Assembly (NCBI GenBank): GCA_003635265.1
Contig: PYIZ01000014.1
Span: forward strand, 1-42,113
Origin: Candidatus Poribacteria bacterium
GTDB lineage: Bacteria > Poribacteria > WGA-4E > PCPOR2b
Direction of reading: 5' to 3'
Length of the DNA stretch: 42,113 bases
The translations under genes were made by a program, and so were the position numbers. Shown here piece after piece: positions 32,629-40,458 of the stretch (its first letter is position 1; the number at the start of each line of letters is the position of its first letter). Below the pieces are notes generated by a model. That model did no database searches. It saw only the letters and a program-made list of their open reading frames with translations, and was not told the DNA's origin.

Positions 32629-32959
32629 ATGTCCAAAAGCGGGAGAATCTCACCTCTACACCTCGTAGAGTCTCCCGTTCCCTTCAGTGAGATGGAGGGA
32701 TTGGACGAGTGGCTAACCAAGCCACAGATGGACGATAACCAAGTCCAACATTTATGGCGTCGTGGCGGGACACGCCAAGACGTTAAAACGCTTGTGGAGG
32801 GACAGTAAGACCACACTATTTGTGGCACGTTTCATCGAAGCAAGTATACGGCAGGGGTGCCCTTCGGGGTACACCCGTAAGTCCGTCAAAAACTCTCAAA
32901 GGAGATACAAAGTGATTCTCAGTAAGAATCCCAATGTTTCAACTTTGGGAGCGGTCAAT
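32629..32959 (+). ncRNA. Putative structured guide-RNA-like transcript of element B
   Basis: A roughly 331-nt RNA is predicted. Stems seen: GGGAGA/TCTCCC (32641-32646 with 32671-32676) enclosing CTCTAC/GTAGAG (32654-32659 with 32665-32670); CCCTTC/GGAGGG; TTGGAC/GTCCAA enclosing GTGGCT/AGCCAC; TGGCG/CGCCA with CGTC/GACG; CCACA/TGTGG; GGGTGCCC/GGG-TA-CACCC with a TTCG tetraloop; and the terminal hairpin. The inner stem of the first hairpin differs in most positions from copy A yet pairs fully. A guide would begin at 32960 (CAATAGCCACCCTATCACGC). Being a TnpB guide is inference from the shared 3' end. Confidence 0.55.
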
Positions 32960-33152
32960 CAATAGCCACCCTATCACGCTGCACAGTTGAAGTATACCAA
33001 ATCTGCTTTCAAATATCAATGAAATTAGAAAAGGACATACCTCTAGATCGGTAGAGGACAGCATATTAAGTCGTTGATACTAGACTTCTCGTTTTCCTTT
33101 AATGCAGAGTTGCTCAATCTCTAGTTCAATGCGTATATATTCCTCCAGCGTT

Positions 33153-33216
33153 GTATCTTAAATCGCCTAAGTAGGGAACAACGATCGTTGTTCCCTACGC
33201 GTTAGGTTTTAGATAC
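33153..33216. repeat. Long palindrome with perfect 28-bp core
   Basis: The core 33171-33198 is a perfect inverted repeat (half-site GTAGGGAACAACGA). Outside it, CCTAA (33166-33170) pairs with TTAGG (33202-33206) and GTATCT (33153-33158) with AGATAC (33211-33216), with AAA/TTT between. A single strand would form a 64-nt hairpin with almost no loop. It lies 30 bp past the stop of the Asp-box propeller gene. Confidence 0.8.
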
Positions 33217-33245
33217 TGAGAGAGTTTCAATAAAACCCTAATTCC

Positions 33246-34214
33246 TTACGGCACAATCGCTAGCGCACGGACTTCGCCAAATTCATGTGCTAGCTTGGAC
33301 CACGACGCACCATCATCGGTGCTGCGGAAAAGCTGACCGTTGACGCTACAAGCGAACAACCAACCGGGCACCTCTGGCTGGCGTGCCAAACACCAGATTG
33401 TACTGTTGGCTGTCAACCCAAGATCCGCGCGTTCCCACGATTCACCGAGGTTATCGGTGTAGAACAGCCCGCCCTCATCTCCGGGTGGACCATTTCCTGC
33501 TCCAATATAAACTCGACCGGTGCCGTTACTGGGAACATACATCGCTGCCCGGCAGTAGGGCCAAGGGAACCCGTCCCCGACACTGAGCGGTGCCCATTCG
33601 TTCATGTCTGTCGTGACGCATACATCGTTATTTGTTGCGGCAACGAGTGCTTTGGGGTCACCGGGGACAACCGCCAACCCATGAATGTCGAGGCTGCTGA
33701 GTCCTTCGCTTCGCTCTACCCATGTCTCACCGCCATCGGTGGAGAGACGTAACCCGTCAATCTCAATGCCTGCATAGATGGTCTGATCATCGTCCGGATC
33801 AATTGAGATGGACGTCACGCGCGGTATGATTGGCACACCCTCACACTCTTCAGCAAGCTCAACATCCAGCTGCTGCCACGTATCTCCGCCATCGCTTGAT
33901 TTGAATAGGGCGGATGGACAGGTACCTGCGTAGAGGACATCGGGGTTATTGGGACTGATTGCAATTGCCCAGATTTGCAGCCCATCCATAGGGGAGTTGA
34001 TTTGTTCCCAATCATCCCCAGCATTTTGTGTGCGGAAAATGCCAGCTTCTGTTCCTGCAAAGAGGATTGACGAGTCGTTAGGATTTGCAGCGAGGGCACG
34101 AATATCTGCCTCCGGAAACATTCCGTTACTTGCTCGAGCCCATGAATCACCGCCATCATTGCTGCGCCATACACTTTGACCTACTGTTCCTGCGTAAAAA
34201 GTTGGTGTTGCCAT
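33246..34214 (-). CDS. Asp-box (BNR) beta-propeller protein, Ycf48/VPS10-like
   Basis: A 322-residue protein made of repeated blades with S-N/S-D-G-G-D-S/T-W boxes: WRSNDGGDSWARAS, FRTQNAGDDWEQI, FKSSDGGDTWQQL, LSTDGGETWVERS and FRSTDDGASWSKL, alternating with P-N-D/N-P-x-x-L/I-Y-A-G strands (SPNNPDVLYAGT). No signal peptide is seen. Such propellers bind or cleave polymers or act as assembly factors; function here is open. AAGGAGG lies eight bases before the ATG. A dispersed repeat at 34231-34259 separates it from the upstream zincin gene. Confidence 0.82.
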   Translation of the reverse strand: MATPTFYAGTVGQSVWRSNDGGDSWARASNGMFPEADIRALAANPNDSSILFAGTEAGIFRTQNAGDDWEQINSPMDGLQIWAIAISPNNPDVLYAGTCPSALFKSSDGGDTWQQLDVELAEECEGVPIIPRVTSISIDPDDDQTIYAGIEIDGLRLSTDGGETWVERSEGLSSLDIHGLAVVPGDPKALVAATNNDVCVTTDMNEWAPLSVGDGFPWPYCRAAMYVPSNGTGRVYIGAGNGPPGDEGGLFYTDNLGESWERADLGLTANSTIWCLARQPEVPGWLFACSVNGQLFRSTDDGASWSKLAHEFGEVRALAIVP

Positions 34215-34230
34215 GTGTAACCTCCTTAAA

Positions 34231-34259
34231 GCGTAAAACGTGATGCGTAATGCGTAAAA
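34231..34259. repeat. CGTAAAACGTGATGCGT-type dispersed repeat
   Basis: GCGTAAAACGTGATGCG then TAATGCGTAAAA, 17 bp upstream of the propeller gene start. Same orientation as the other copies at 27785, 29524 and 35984. Confidence 0.75.
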
Positions 34260-34265
34260 TTAACC

Positions 34266-34302
34266 ATAAAGCGTTATGAGCTTTATCAGCCATGAAAATG
34301 GC
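34266..34302 (-). terminator. Two small hairpins after the zincin gene, weak terminator candidate
   Basis: On the minus strand GCCAT/ATGGC with a TTTC loop (34289-34302) and ATAAAGC/GCTTTAT with a 7-nt loop (34266-34286), then GGTTAATTTT. Stems are short and the T-run is broken, so termination would be partial. Confidence 0.3.
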
Positions 34303-34317
34303 GTTAGATTGATGAAT

Positions 34318-36111
34318 TTATCTTTTTTGAAGTTCACCGGATCCGACCGATTCTCCCAAGAAGAAAATCTCCCACCGAACCCTTTCGGGGGTGATCTCCG
34401 GGGAAAGATGAAGCGAGTATGTGTAGATAGCTCCGTCTTGTACAACTTTCATTGGGGCTGCTGATATAATGGGTTTTGCATTATGCGCAACCGTGATTTG
34501 TGGTGGACTTCCAGCAATTGAGTGATTTGGGACAGCGATGATATCCCAATATCTTGGATGAATGGGATTGGGCAAGACTGTTGCGTTAAATTCTACCTTT
34601 TCAATAATCTGCTGTGCGCTATAGGCGTAAGATGATACGTTGCGTCCTGATAAATCTTGCTCAGATTGGATACTTGGGATGAGGGTGACTTTCCCGACAT
34701 CCTGCCCAAAAGCTAGGATAAGCAGACTCCCTTTTCCCATCTCAGTCAACGATATATCGTGTACTGTCGTCGGCTGTTCGCCTTGAAACTCAATTGCTTT
34801 GACATCGTAAGGAAGACGATTATCGCCTTCAAAGGAAAGACTCAGATTACCGTTTCTGGCACTAGGGTAGAAGGGGATATAGTCTGATGCATAGCTAGCA
34901 AGTACGTTGTTTTCAACAGACACAGGATATGAACGATGCTCACGGTGGGGCCGGAGTCTTAGTTGCTCATTCTGATAACCGTACCGCCCATCGGCGAATT
35001 CGGTATCATCTAGATAATTGGCGACCTTCCAATCGGCATAAATAACGGGAAAGGTCGCTTCTACACCGCGTGAGTGCAAAGCATTGTTGATGCCGGAGAT
35101 CCCGTTCGCTCGATCTTTCACGATTGCCGCGATCGTTTGTGAACCGCCGTAGTGTTCATGCAGATAAAGCATCCATAAGTACACGGCACCGTAATGGGCG
35201 AGTTGGCTGCGCGCTCCTTGGGGCCAATCTATTAGCGAGATACGCGGATTCTGTTGAAATGATGAGACATGGCCCGTTACACGGTATCCACAAATGAACA
35301 TAGCATATTCAGCGCAGCCTTCATTGATCCAGATCTCTTCATTTGAATCATGTCGCCAGTGTATGAGATGCTCAAGCTCGTGGGCAAGCACCCCTAACGC
35401 TTTCTCGCTTCCTGCGTTTAGGGGATCGGTGTCCAAGTAGAGCATATCGAGTTCATTACTCCGCACCGGAATACCTAGCTCCGGGTGTCTCAGAACACCT
35501 CGGTGCTGATTTATTGGACTGAAAAACCCGGCGACAAAATTACTGCCTCGTGTTGCCTTGTCACGAATGTCTAATAAAAGCAAATAGATCCGCTTATCGC
35601 CATCGATATCTGGGGGTGCGCCAAAAAGCTCTGTTTCGATTTCATAGATTCCACGATTCGAATCAGCCGGTGTCGCATCATCAAATGCACGGCGCACTGA
35701 ACGAACTGTTTCTTCGTTCACCGTCCGTAACCACTCGGAATCCTCAACGAAGATGTAACAGAATTCTCCAATCGCTCGCAATGTAGATTGAACGATATAT
35801 TGTTCGTGGGTGTTAAAATTGACTGCGAAGAACTCCTTGCGATCTCCAAGTATCAGTTGAGGTGCATTTGGTCGAGCAGGGGCAGAAGGAACTTCAGAAG
35901 TATCCTTGAGGACAGGACCGAAGTGTTCATAAAAATAGGGAGTGCCATCGATCCAACCATGAGCGGTTGACACTCCCAAGAGAACGTAAAGCGTCATACG
36001 TAAAACGTGATGCGTAAAACGTAAAACAGATTGTTTACTCCACACGCCCTGAATGAACCCATGAACTCTAATGAATGCGCCACATCGCCATTTTTTCATT
36101 TTTCGGTTCAC
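34318..36111 (-). CDS. Exported zinc metalloprotease (zincin, HELEH motif)
   Basis: Up to 597 residues from ATG 36111, which overlaps the upstream TPR stop. The first 38 residues partly come from a dispersed repeat, so the real start may be Met39 (about 35997), giving a short signal-like segment LYVLLGVSTAHG. The zinc site is LGVLAHELEHLIHWRHDSNE followed by WINEGCAEYAMF, i.e. HExxH plus a downstream Glu, similar to M30 hyicolysin-like and other secreted proteases. The region before it has FFSPINQHRG and LDMLYLDTDPLNAGSEKA. The C-terminal 200 residues are beta-rich. Target unknown. Probably cotranscribed with the TPR gene and gyrA. Confidence 0.8.
   Translation of the reverse strand: MNRKMKKWRCGAFIRVHGFIQGVWSKQSVLRFTHHVLRMTLYVLLGVSTAHGWIDGTPYFYEHFGPVLKDTSEVPSAPARPNAPQLILGDRKEFFAVNFNTHEQYIVQSTLRAIGEFCYIFVEDSEWLRTVNEETVRSVRRAFDDATPADSNRGIYEIETELFGAPPDIDGDKRIYLLLLDIRDKATRGSNFVAGFFSPINQHRGVLRHPELGIPVRSNELDMLYLDTDPLNAGSEKALGVLAHELEHLIHWRHDSNEEIWINEGCAEYAMFICGYRVTGHVSSFQQNPRISLIDWPQGARSQLAHYGAVYLWMLYLHEHYGGSQTIAAIVKDRANGISGINNALHSRGVEATFPVIYADWKVANYLDDTEFADGRYGYQNEQLRLRPHREHRSYPVSVENNVLASYASDYIPFYPSARNGNLSLSFEGDNRLPYDVKAIEFQGEQPTTVHDISLTEMGKGSLLILAFGQDVGKVTLIPSIQSEQDLSGRNVSSYAYSAQQIIEKVEFNATVLPNPIHPRYWDIIAVPNHSIAGSPPQITVAHNAKPIISAAPMKVVQDGAIYTYSLHLSPEITPERVRWEIFFLGESVGSGELQKR
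35984..36027. repeat. CGTAAAACGTGATGCGT-type dispersed repeat (zincin start)
   Basis: ACGTAAAGCGTCATACG, TAAAACGTGATGCG, TAAAACGTAAAACA, the longest copy, with five CGTA units at 6-14 bp steps. It is translated in frame on the minus strand as RFTHHVLRMTLYV. Confidence 0.75.
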
Positions 36112-37553
36112 TCTTGTCCATGCTTTTTCAGTTTCTCCAGAATAGCGGTATTACCCGGTGATAGTTGAATCGCTTTTTGCCACGCTGCAAGCGCTTCTTT
36201 CTTGAGTCCTTTTTTTAGATAAACCTCCCCTAGATGATCTTGGACTTCTACGCTATCTGGCATGTAGCTAACTGCTTTTTCGAGTTGCTTCAATGCGTCA
36301 TTCAGTTTGCCCTGCTTGAAATATGCCCACCCAAGGCTATCCAAATAAGCCCCATTTGCAGGAGATTTTTTCAAGGCTATCTGGATTAGCCTCACCGCTT
36401 CGTCTAAGTTAGTTCCATGTTCGGCAAAGAAATATCCGAGAGCGTTGTAAGCCTCTTCACGTTCGGGTGAGAGTGCAATTGTGGCCCTGAGATAGTGTTC
36501 TGCTTGTTCAAGATTTCCAATCTCTTGGTAAGCGATTCCAAGCCAGTAGTTTGTATCGGGGTTATTGGGTGTTATTTCTAAGGCTTCTTCTAAAACTTCA
36601 ATTGCTTCACTTTCCCGTTCGAGTACGACGTAGAGACTTCCAAGACGTGCACGAAACTGCGCTAGTAATTCATTGTCGTGTGTGTGTTTGTGATTAGCGG
36701 GTGGGACTAGTCGTTTCAGTTCAGAATAGGAGTGAATTGCTTTCTGGAGGTGTTCTGCTGCAGCCTCTAACTGGTCTTCCTGATATAACCGATCGTACTG
36801 GTCAACACACAATTTCCACAGTGCATCATGCGCTCGCCATAGATTGCGGTTGATTTTGATTGCACGTTCGTAAGTAGTAATAGCTTCCTGCTTATTGTCC
36901 AACTGGTTATAGAGACCGCCCAACCGTAAATAGTACATCGGCTGATAAGGCATGATACGCACCAACTCTTTGAAAGCGTTGGCGGCAGATTGGTAGTCCC
37001 CCATCTGCTCTGCAATTTCGCCAAGATAGTTGTACGCACTGAATGGTCGTCCATTTTTCCCAAATCCGTAATGATCGGGATCCAGTTGGATGACTTTTTG
37101 GAAGGCCGAAACAATATCGTCCCATTTATCTCTGTGTTTTGCGTTTCCATATCGCCAGATCATAACCTCCCCTAGGAGGTAATAGGGCATTGGCACTTCG
37201 GGGTCAATTTCAATAGCTCTGTGACAATGTTGCTCCGCAGTTGGGAGGTCGAACATTTCCATGTTAAGGCTCGCCAGTTGGGTATGGACAAAGGCGGAAG
37301 CCTCATGTTCACGGAGCATCTGTTGATACGCCTTTTTTGCAGGAAACAGTTTAGCTGTTACCCGAAGATAGGTGGCAGAAATCAGGTGAGTATAAACCCG
37401 CTTTGCACGCTCATATTCGGGCTGTAACGAGTTATCAACGATCCGAGCGTCATCCACCGTAGACTCCAATGCTGCCGCGTCAGAAGCGTTCATTTGTGCA
37501 TTTAAATTCACCACTATCAGGGTAGCAAGCAATATCGCTGATAAACGTATCAT
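36108..37553 (-). CDS. Exported TPR-repeat protein
   Basis: A 481-residue protein with a signal peptide (LSAILLATLIVVNLNAQMNA) and about ten tetratricopeptide repeats, e.g. AEQHCHRAIEIDPEVPMPYY, LRLGGLYNQLDNKQEAITTY, YWLGIAYQEIGNLEQAEHYL and LGWAYFKQGKLNDALKQLEK. It is likely periplasmic and works as a scaffold or lipoprotein-type assembly factor; no catalytic domain is seen. It starts 27 bp after the gyrA stop and overlaps the zincin gene by ATGA, so it is translated with its neighbour. Confidence 0.85.
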   Translation of the reverse strand: MIRLSAILLATLIVVNLNAQMNASDAAALESTVDDARIVDNSLQPEYERAKRVYTHLISATYLRVTAKLFPAKKAYQQMLREHEASAFVHTQLASLNMEMFDLPTAEQHCHRAIEIDPEVPMPYYLLGEVMIWRYGNAKHRDKWDDIVSAFQKVIQLDPDHYGFGKNGRPFSAYNYLGEIAEQMGDYQSAANAFKELVRIMPYQPMYYLRLGGLYNQLDNKQEAITTYERAIKINRNLWRAHDALWKLCVDQYDRLYQEDQLEAAAEHLQKAIHSYSELKRLVPPANHKHTHDNELLAQFRARLGSLYVVLERESEAIEVLEEALEITPNNPDTNYWLGIAYQEIGNLEQAEHYLRATIALSPEREEAYNALGYFFAEHGTNLDEAVRLIQIALKKSPANGAYLDSLGWAYFKQGKLNDALKQLEKAVSYMPDSVEVQDHLGEVYLKKGLKKEALAAWQKAIQLSPGNTAILEKLKKHGQE

Positions 37554-37579
37554 ATTAAGACCTTTGTATAGGTGACTGA

Positions 37580-40057
37580 TTAACTTCCATCAACTTTGGG
37601 TTCGGCATCATCTTGGACTTCTTTACCATTTTGAGAGATTTTGCCAACATCAACAACAATCTCCTCTTTCCGTAAGGACATCAAACGCACACCCTGCGTA
37701 GTTCTCCCGATCGTGCGAATATCGTTGACCGCCATGCGTGTCACCATACCGTTTGAATTCACAATAATCAATTCGTCATCCTCTGCCACCATTTTCATTG
37801 CGACGACGGGTCCATTGCGGGTACTTGTTTTAATAGCAATCACGCCTTTTCCGGCGCGTCCCTGTAAAGGATAATTTGCCAATAATGTACGTTTACCGTA
37901 GCCGTTCTGCGTCACGATTAATACCGTGCTTTCCTCATTAGCTGCGGCAACCATCCCGACCACGTAATCGTCATTTTTTAGACGAATTCCACGAACACCC
38001 ATTGCGGCCCGTCCTATGCTGCGAACCTGCTCTTCATTGAAGCGGATGGATAGTCCAGATCGGGTGACTAACAGAATGCTGTGATTGCCTTCGGTCAATT
38101 GTGCCTCAATTAGCTTATCACCCTCGTTGAGATTTATGGCAATAATCCCAGCGGAATTGGGTCTGCTAAAGGCTTTGAGACTGCATTTCTTGACAATCCC
38201 TTTCTCCGTTGCCATAAAAACGAACCGCTCTTCATCAAATTCGCGCACCGGTACAAACGCTGTGATCTTCTCGTCGTTTTCTACGCGCAGCAGATTGACG
38301 ATTGCTTGTCCCGCTGCAGTACGACCCCGTTCAGGAATCTCAAAGACTTTTAACCAATAGCATTTGCCCCGATCGGTAAAGAAGAGGATATATTGATGGG
38401 CTGATGCGATAAAGACATGCTCGGGATAATCTCCTTCCTTGCTCTGCATCCCGATCACCCCAACTCCGCCTCGATGTTGACGACGATAGGTAGTAATTGG
38501 CACTCGCTTGATGTAACCCTCGTGGGAAATAACGACGACCATTTCTTCATCGGCAATGAGGTCTTCAATCTCAAACTCGCCCACAGCATCAACGATTTGG
38601 GTTCGTCGCTCGTCAGCGTATTTGGCTTTTAGCTCTAATAATTCCTCTTTGACAATGTTAGTAATGAGAATTTCACTATCAAGAATTGCCCGCAATTCTT
38701 CAATTCGTTCGAGAAGGTTTACGTACTCGTCATTAATTTTCTGCCGTTCGAGTCCTGTCAATTGGCGGAGCGTCATGGTTAAAATTTCACTCGCCTGCAC
38801 CTCTGAAAGGTAATAGTTCTCGATTAATAGATTTCGGGCATCTTCTGGAGATTGAGCAGTTTGAACGGTGTCGATCACATCTTCAATGTTGTTTAAGGCG
38901 ATGCGATATCCTTCCAGAATATGCGCTCGTCGCTCACAGACGTCGAGATCGTATTGAGTCCGACGGCGAATAACCTCTCGACGATGTTCAAGGTAGTAAC
39001 TCATGATCTCCGTTAGAGACAACACCTTGGGCAACCCATCAACGAGGCATAGCATAATCGCACTGTAGTTGGTCTGCATCTGTGTATGCTTGTATAGCTG
39101 ATTCAAAATCACTTGCGCGATTTCGCCTCGTTTGAGCTCAACGATGACCCGTATCTCTTGGTCGGACTCATCGCGAATATCGGAGATTCCTGTGATTGTC
39201 TTACTGGCGACAAGGTCATACATCTTCTGAAGCAACTGGTTCTTCTTTACTTGGTATGGAATCTCTGTGATGAGGATATGTTCTTTGCCATCTCTCGCTC
39301 GCTCAATAACCGCTTTTCCTCGAACGGTGATTGAACCCCTGCCAGTAGCGTATATTTCACGAATACCGGCGCGCCCAACAATCTCGGCTGCTGTTGGGAA
39401 GTCGGGACCAGGGATATGTTGCATGAGATCTTCAAGCGTTGCGTCCGGATTCTCCAGCAAAAGGATTAATCCATCCACAATCTCACCGAGGTTATGCGGC
39501 GGAATTCGCGTTAGGTATCCAACGCCAATACCGGTTGTTCCGTTGACTAGTAAGTTTGGTAACCGTGCTGGAAGGACTGTCGGCTCGGTTGTCGATTCCT
39601 TGTAGTTAGGCTGGAAGTCAACAGTATTTTTGTGGATGTCAGCTAACATTTCATCTGCGATCCGCATCAAACGACATTCTGTGTAGCGCATCGCTCCCGG
39701 TGGGTCATCGTCAATGGACCCAAAATTCCCTTGTCCATCCACCAACGGGTAACGCATGGCAAAGTCTTGAACCAATCCAACCAACGTATCGTAGATTGGA
39801 CCGTCGCCGTGCGGATGGAAGTTCTTCATGACCTCACCGACGACAGCTGCACACTTGTCATAGGAACGACCTGCCGTGAGGTTCATCTCTCCCATCGCAT
39901 AGAGGATGCGTCGCGTACTGGGCTTCAATCCATCTCTCAGGTCAGGGATCGCCCGGTTGGTGTTGACGCTCATCGCGTAGGTGAGGTAGGACTCCCTTAA
40001 CTCATCCTCAATATATCGTGTGACAATATTGGTATTTTCATCGTTTCGTATTAGCAC
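37580..40057 (-). CDS. gyrA: DNA gyrase subunit A
   Basis: About 825 residues from GTG 40057, chosen because AAGGAG lies 11 bases upstream; an in-frame TTG at 40093 has no such site. Motifs: ESYLTYAMSVNTNRAIPDLR, then DGLKPSTRRILYAMGEM, HPHGDGPIYDTLVG and catalytic Tyr in GAMRYTECRLM. The C-terminal propeller has a GyrA-box-like QHRGGVGVIGM. Gyrase A breaks and rejoins DNA to add negative supercoils with GyrB. In the quinolone-binding region the E. coli Ser83-Ala84 are Gly-Pro here while Asp87 is kept. gyrB lies upstream in the same run, with a cupin and two tiny genes between. Confidence 0.96.
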   Translation of the reverse strand: MLIRNDENTNIVTRYIEDELRESYLTYAMSVNTNRAIPDLRDGLKPSTRRILYAMGEMNLTAGRSYDKCAAVVGEVMKNFHPHGDGPIYDTLVGLVQDFAMRYPLVDGQGNFGSIDDDPPGAMRYTECRLMRIADEMLADIHKNTVDFQPNYKESTTEPTVLPARLPNLLVNGTTGIGVGYLTRIPPHNLGEIVDGLILLLENPDATLEDLMQHIPGPDFPTAAEIVGRAGIREIYATGRGSITVRGKAVIERARDGKEHILITEIPYQVKKNQLLQKMYDLVASKTITGISDIRDESDQEIRVIVELKRGEIAQVILNQLYKHTQMQTNYSAIMLCLVDGLPKVLSLTEIMSYYLEHRREVIRRRTQYDLDVCERRAHILEGYRIALNNIEDVIDTVQTAQSPEDARNLLIENYYLSEVQASEILTMTLRQLTGLERQKINDEYVNLLERIEELRAILDSEILITNIVKEELLELKAKYADERRTQIVDAVGEFEIEDLIADEEMVVVISHEGYIKRVPITTYRRQHRGGVGVIGMQSKEGDYPEHVFIASAHQYILFFTDRGKCYWLKVFEIPERGRTAAGQAIVNLLRVENDEKITAFVPVREFDEERFVFMATEKGIVKKCSLKAFSRPNSAGIIAINLNEGDKLIEAQLTEGNHSILLVTRSGLSIRFNEEQVRSIGRAAMGVRGIRLKNDDYVVGMVAAANEESTVLIVTQNGYGKRTLLANYPLQGRAGKGVIAIKTSTRNGPVVAMKMVAEDDELIIVNSNGMVTRMAVNDIRTIGRTTQGVRLMSLRKEEIVVDVGKISQNGKEVQDDAEPKVDGS

Positions 40058-40102
40058 GTTCTGCTTTGCTCCTTGAGTATAATTTACCGGCAAGTGTATA
40101 TT

Positions 40103-40267
40103 CTAAAACACTCCAATTTCTTGAACCGTGATTAGTATCTCTTCCTGCTGAAATTGAGACTTTAAAATCTCTTTGTAGTCCTCAAAAAATTGGGTTGTTG
40201 ACTCGGAAGGTTCAAATTGTCTTCCATCATTGTAGCGGAGAGGCAAGTAAATGTCGTATTTTTTCAC
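40103..40267 (-). CDS. Tiny gene between gyrB and gyrA (54 residues, unrecognised)
   Basis: GTG 40267 to TAG 40103. The product reads MKKYDIYLPLRYNDG, RQFEPSESTTQFFEDYKE, ILKSQFQQEEILITVQEIGVF. The opening KKYDIYLPLRYNDG resembles small uncharacterised bacterial proteins I have seen, which are usually longer, so this one may be cut short. Its start overlaps the end of the preceding small gene by 41 bp in another frame, which suggests translational coupling. No obvious separate ribosome-binding site. Coding nature is supported by the clean frame and sensible composition, not by a firm family match. Confidence 0.55.
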   Translation of the reverse strand: MKKYDIYLPLRYNDGRQFEPSESTTQFFEDYKEILKSQFQQEEILITVQEIGVF

Positions 40268-40445
40268 TTGGACTAACAACGGCGTCTATCTCCTCAAATG
40301 GAAGTTGTTTTTCCTGTAGTATTTGCAGGTGCCGATCTGAAATCAGATAGATGTAATCCTTTGACACTCGCGTGATAGGTCCTTCTTGGAGCAATGACTT
40401 CCAAGTTCTGTGCCATGTTTCTCTAGGGATCTTTACTTTAATCAT
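40227..40445 (-). CDS. Tiny gene between gyrB and gyrA (72 residues, unrecognised)
   Basis: From ATG 40445 the product reads MIKVKIPRETWHRTWKSLLQ, EGPITRVSKDYIYLISDRHL, QILQEKQLPFEEIDAVVSPS, EKIRHLLASPLQ. The frame is open up to 40484, inside the cupin gene, but AAAGGGAACAGAG before 40445 favours the shorter form. It follows the cupin stop by 13 bp and overlaps the next tiny gene by 41 bp. A basic N-terminus with Trp and a following alpha/beta pattern might bind nucleic acid; I do not recognise the family. The geometry is like a toxin/antitoxin pair but evidence is thin. Confidence 0.65.
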   Translation of the reverse strand: MIKVKIPRETWHRTWKSLLQEGPITRVSKDYIYLISDRHLQILQEKQLPFEEIDAVVSPSEKIRHLLASPLQ

Positions 40446-40458
40446 TTCTCTGTTCCCT

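Larger units (their letters stand above)
32534..32959 (+). mobile_element. Non-autonomous IS200/IS605-like element, copy B
   Basis: About 426 bp, plus strand. The left end starts TTGAAAAG, then TCTGGAAACAATCCCA and the hairpin CCCAATGCTTTAGCGTTGGG (32553-32572). The right end has AAGAATCCCAATG and GGGAGCGGTCAAT, ending at 32959. It matches copy A over its whole length apart from point changes, three small length differences and one rewritten stem. It carries no protein gene and shares the tnpB-stop block (32783-32799). Mobilisation would need transposase in trans. Confidence 0.85.
32448..33245. other. Gene-free interval between ftsH and an Asp-box propeller gene
   Basis: About 800 bases. 32534-32959 is element B; 33153-33216 is a long palindrome. 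Near 33085-33160 on the minus strand a 24-codon open stretch reads TLEEYIRIELEIEQLCIKGK and looks like the end of a lost small gene, but it has no start codon. Nothing else was recognised. Confidence 0.7.

Noticed and set aside
33085..33160. Minus-strand open stretch TLEEYIRIELEIEQLCIKGK as a gene
   Set aside because: Only about 24 codons after an in-frame stop and no start codon; at most a remnant of a lost small gene.
34231..36027. CGTAAAACGTGATGCGT repeats as a CRISPR array
   Set aside because: Copies are far apart, lack regular spacers and vary in length; they are dispersed intergenic repeats.
37641..39605. Several plus-strand frames of 60-110 codons opposite gyrA
   Set aside because: They lie wholly inside a well-supported gyrA gene on the other strand, have no ribosome-binding sites and no recognisable motif.
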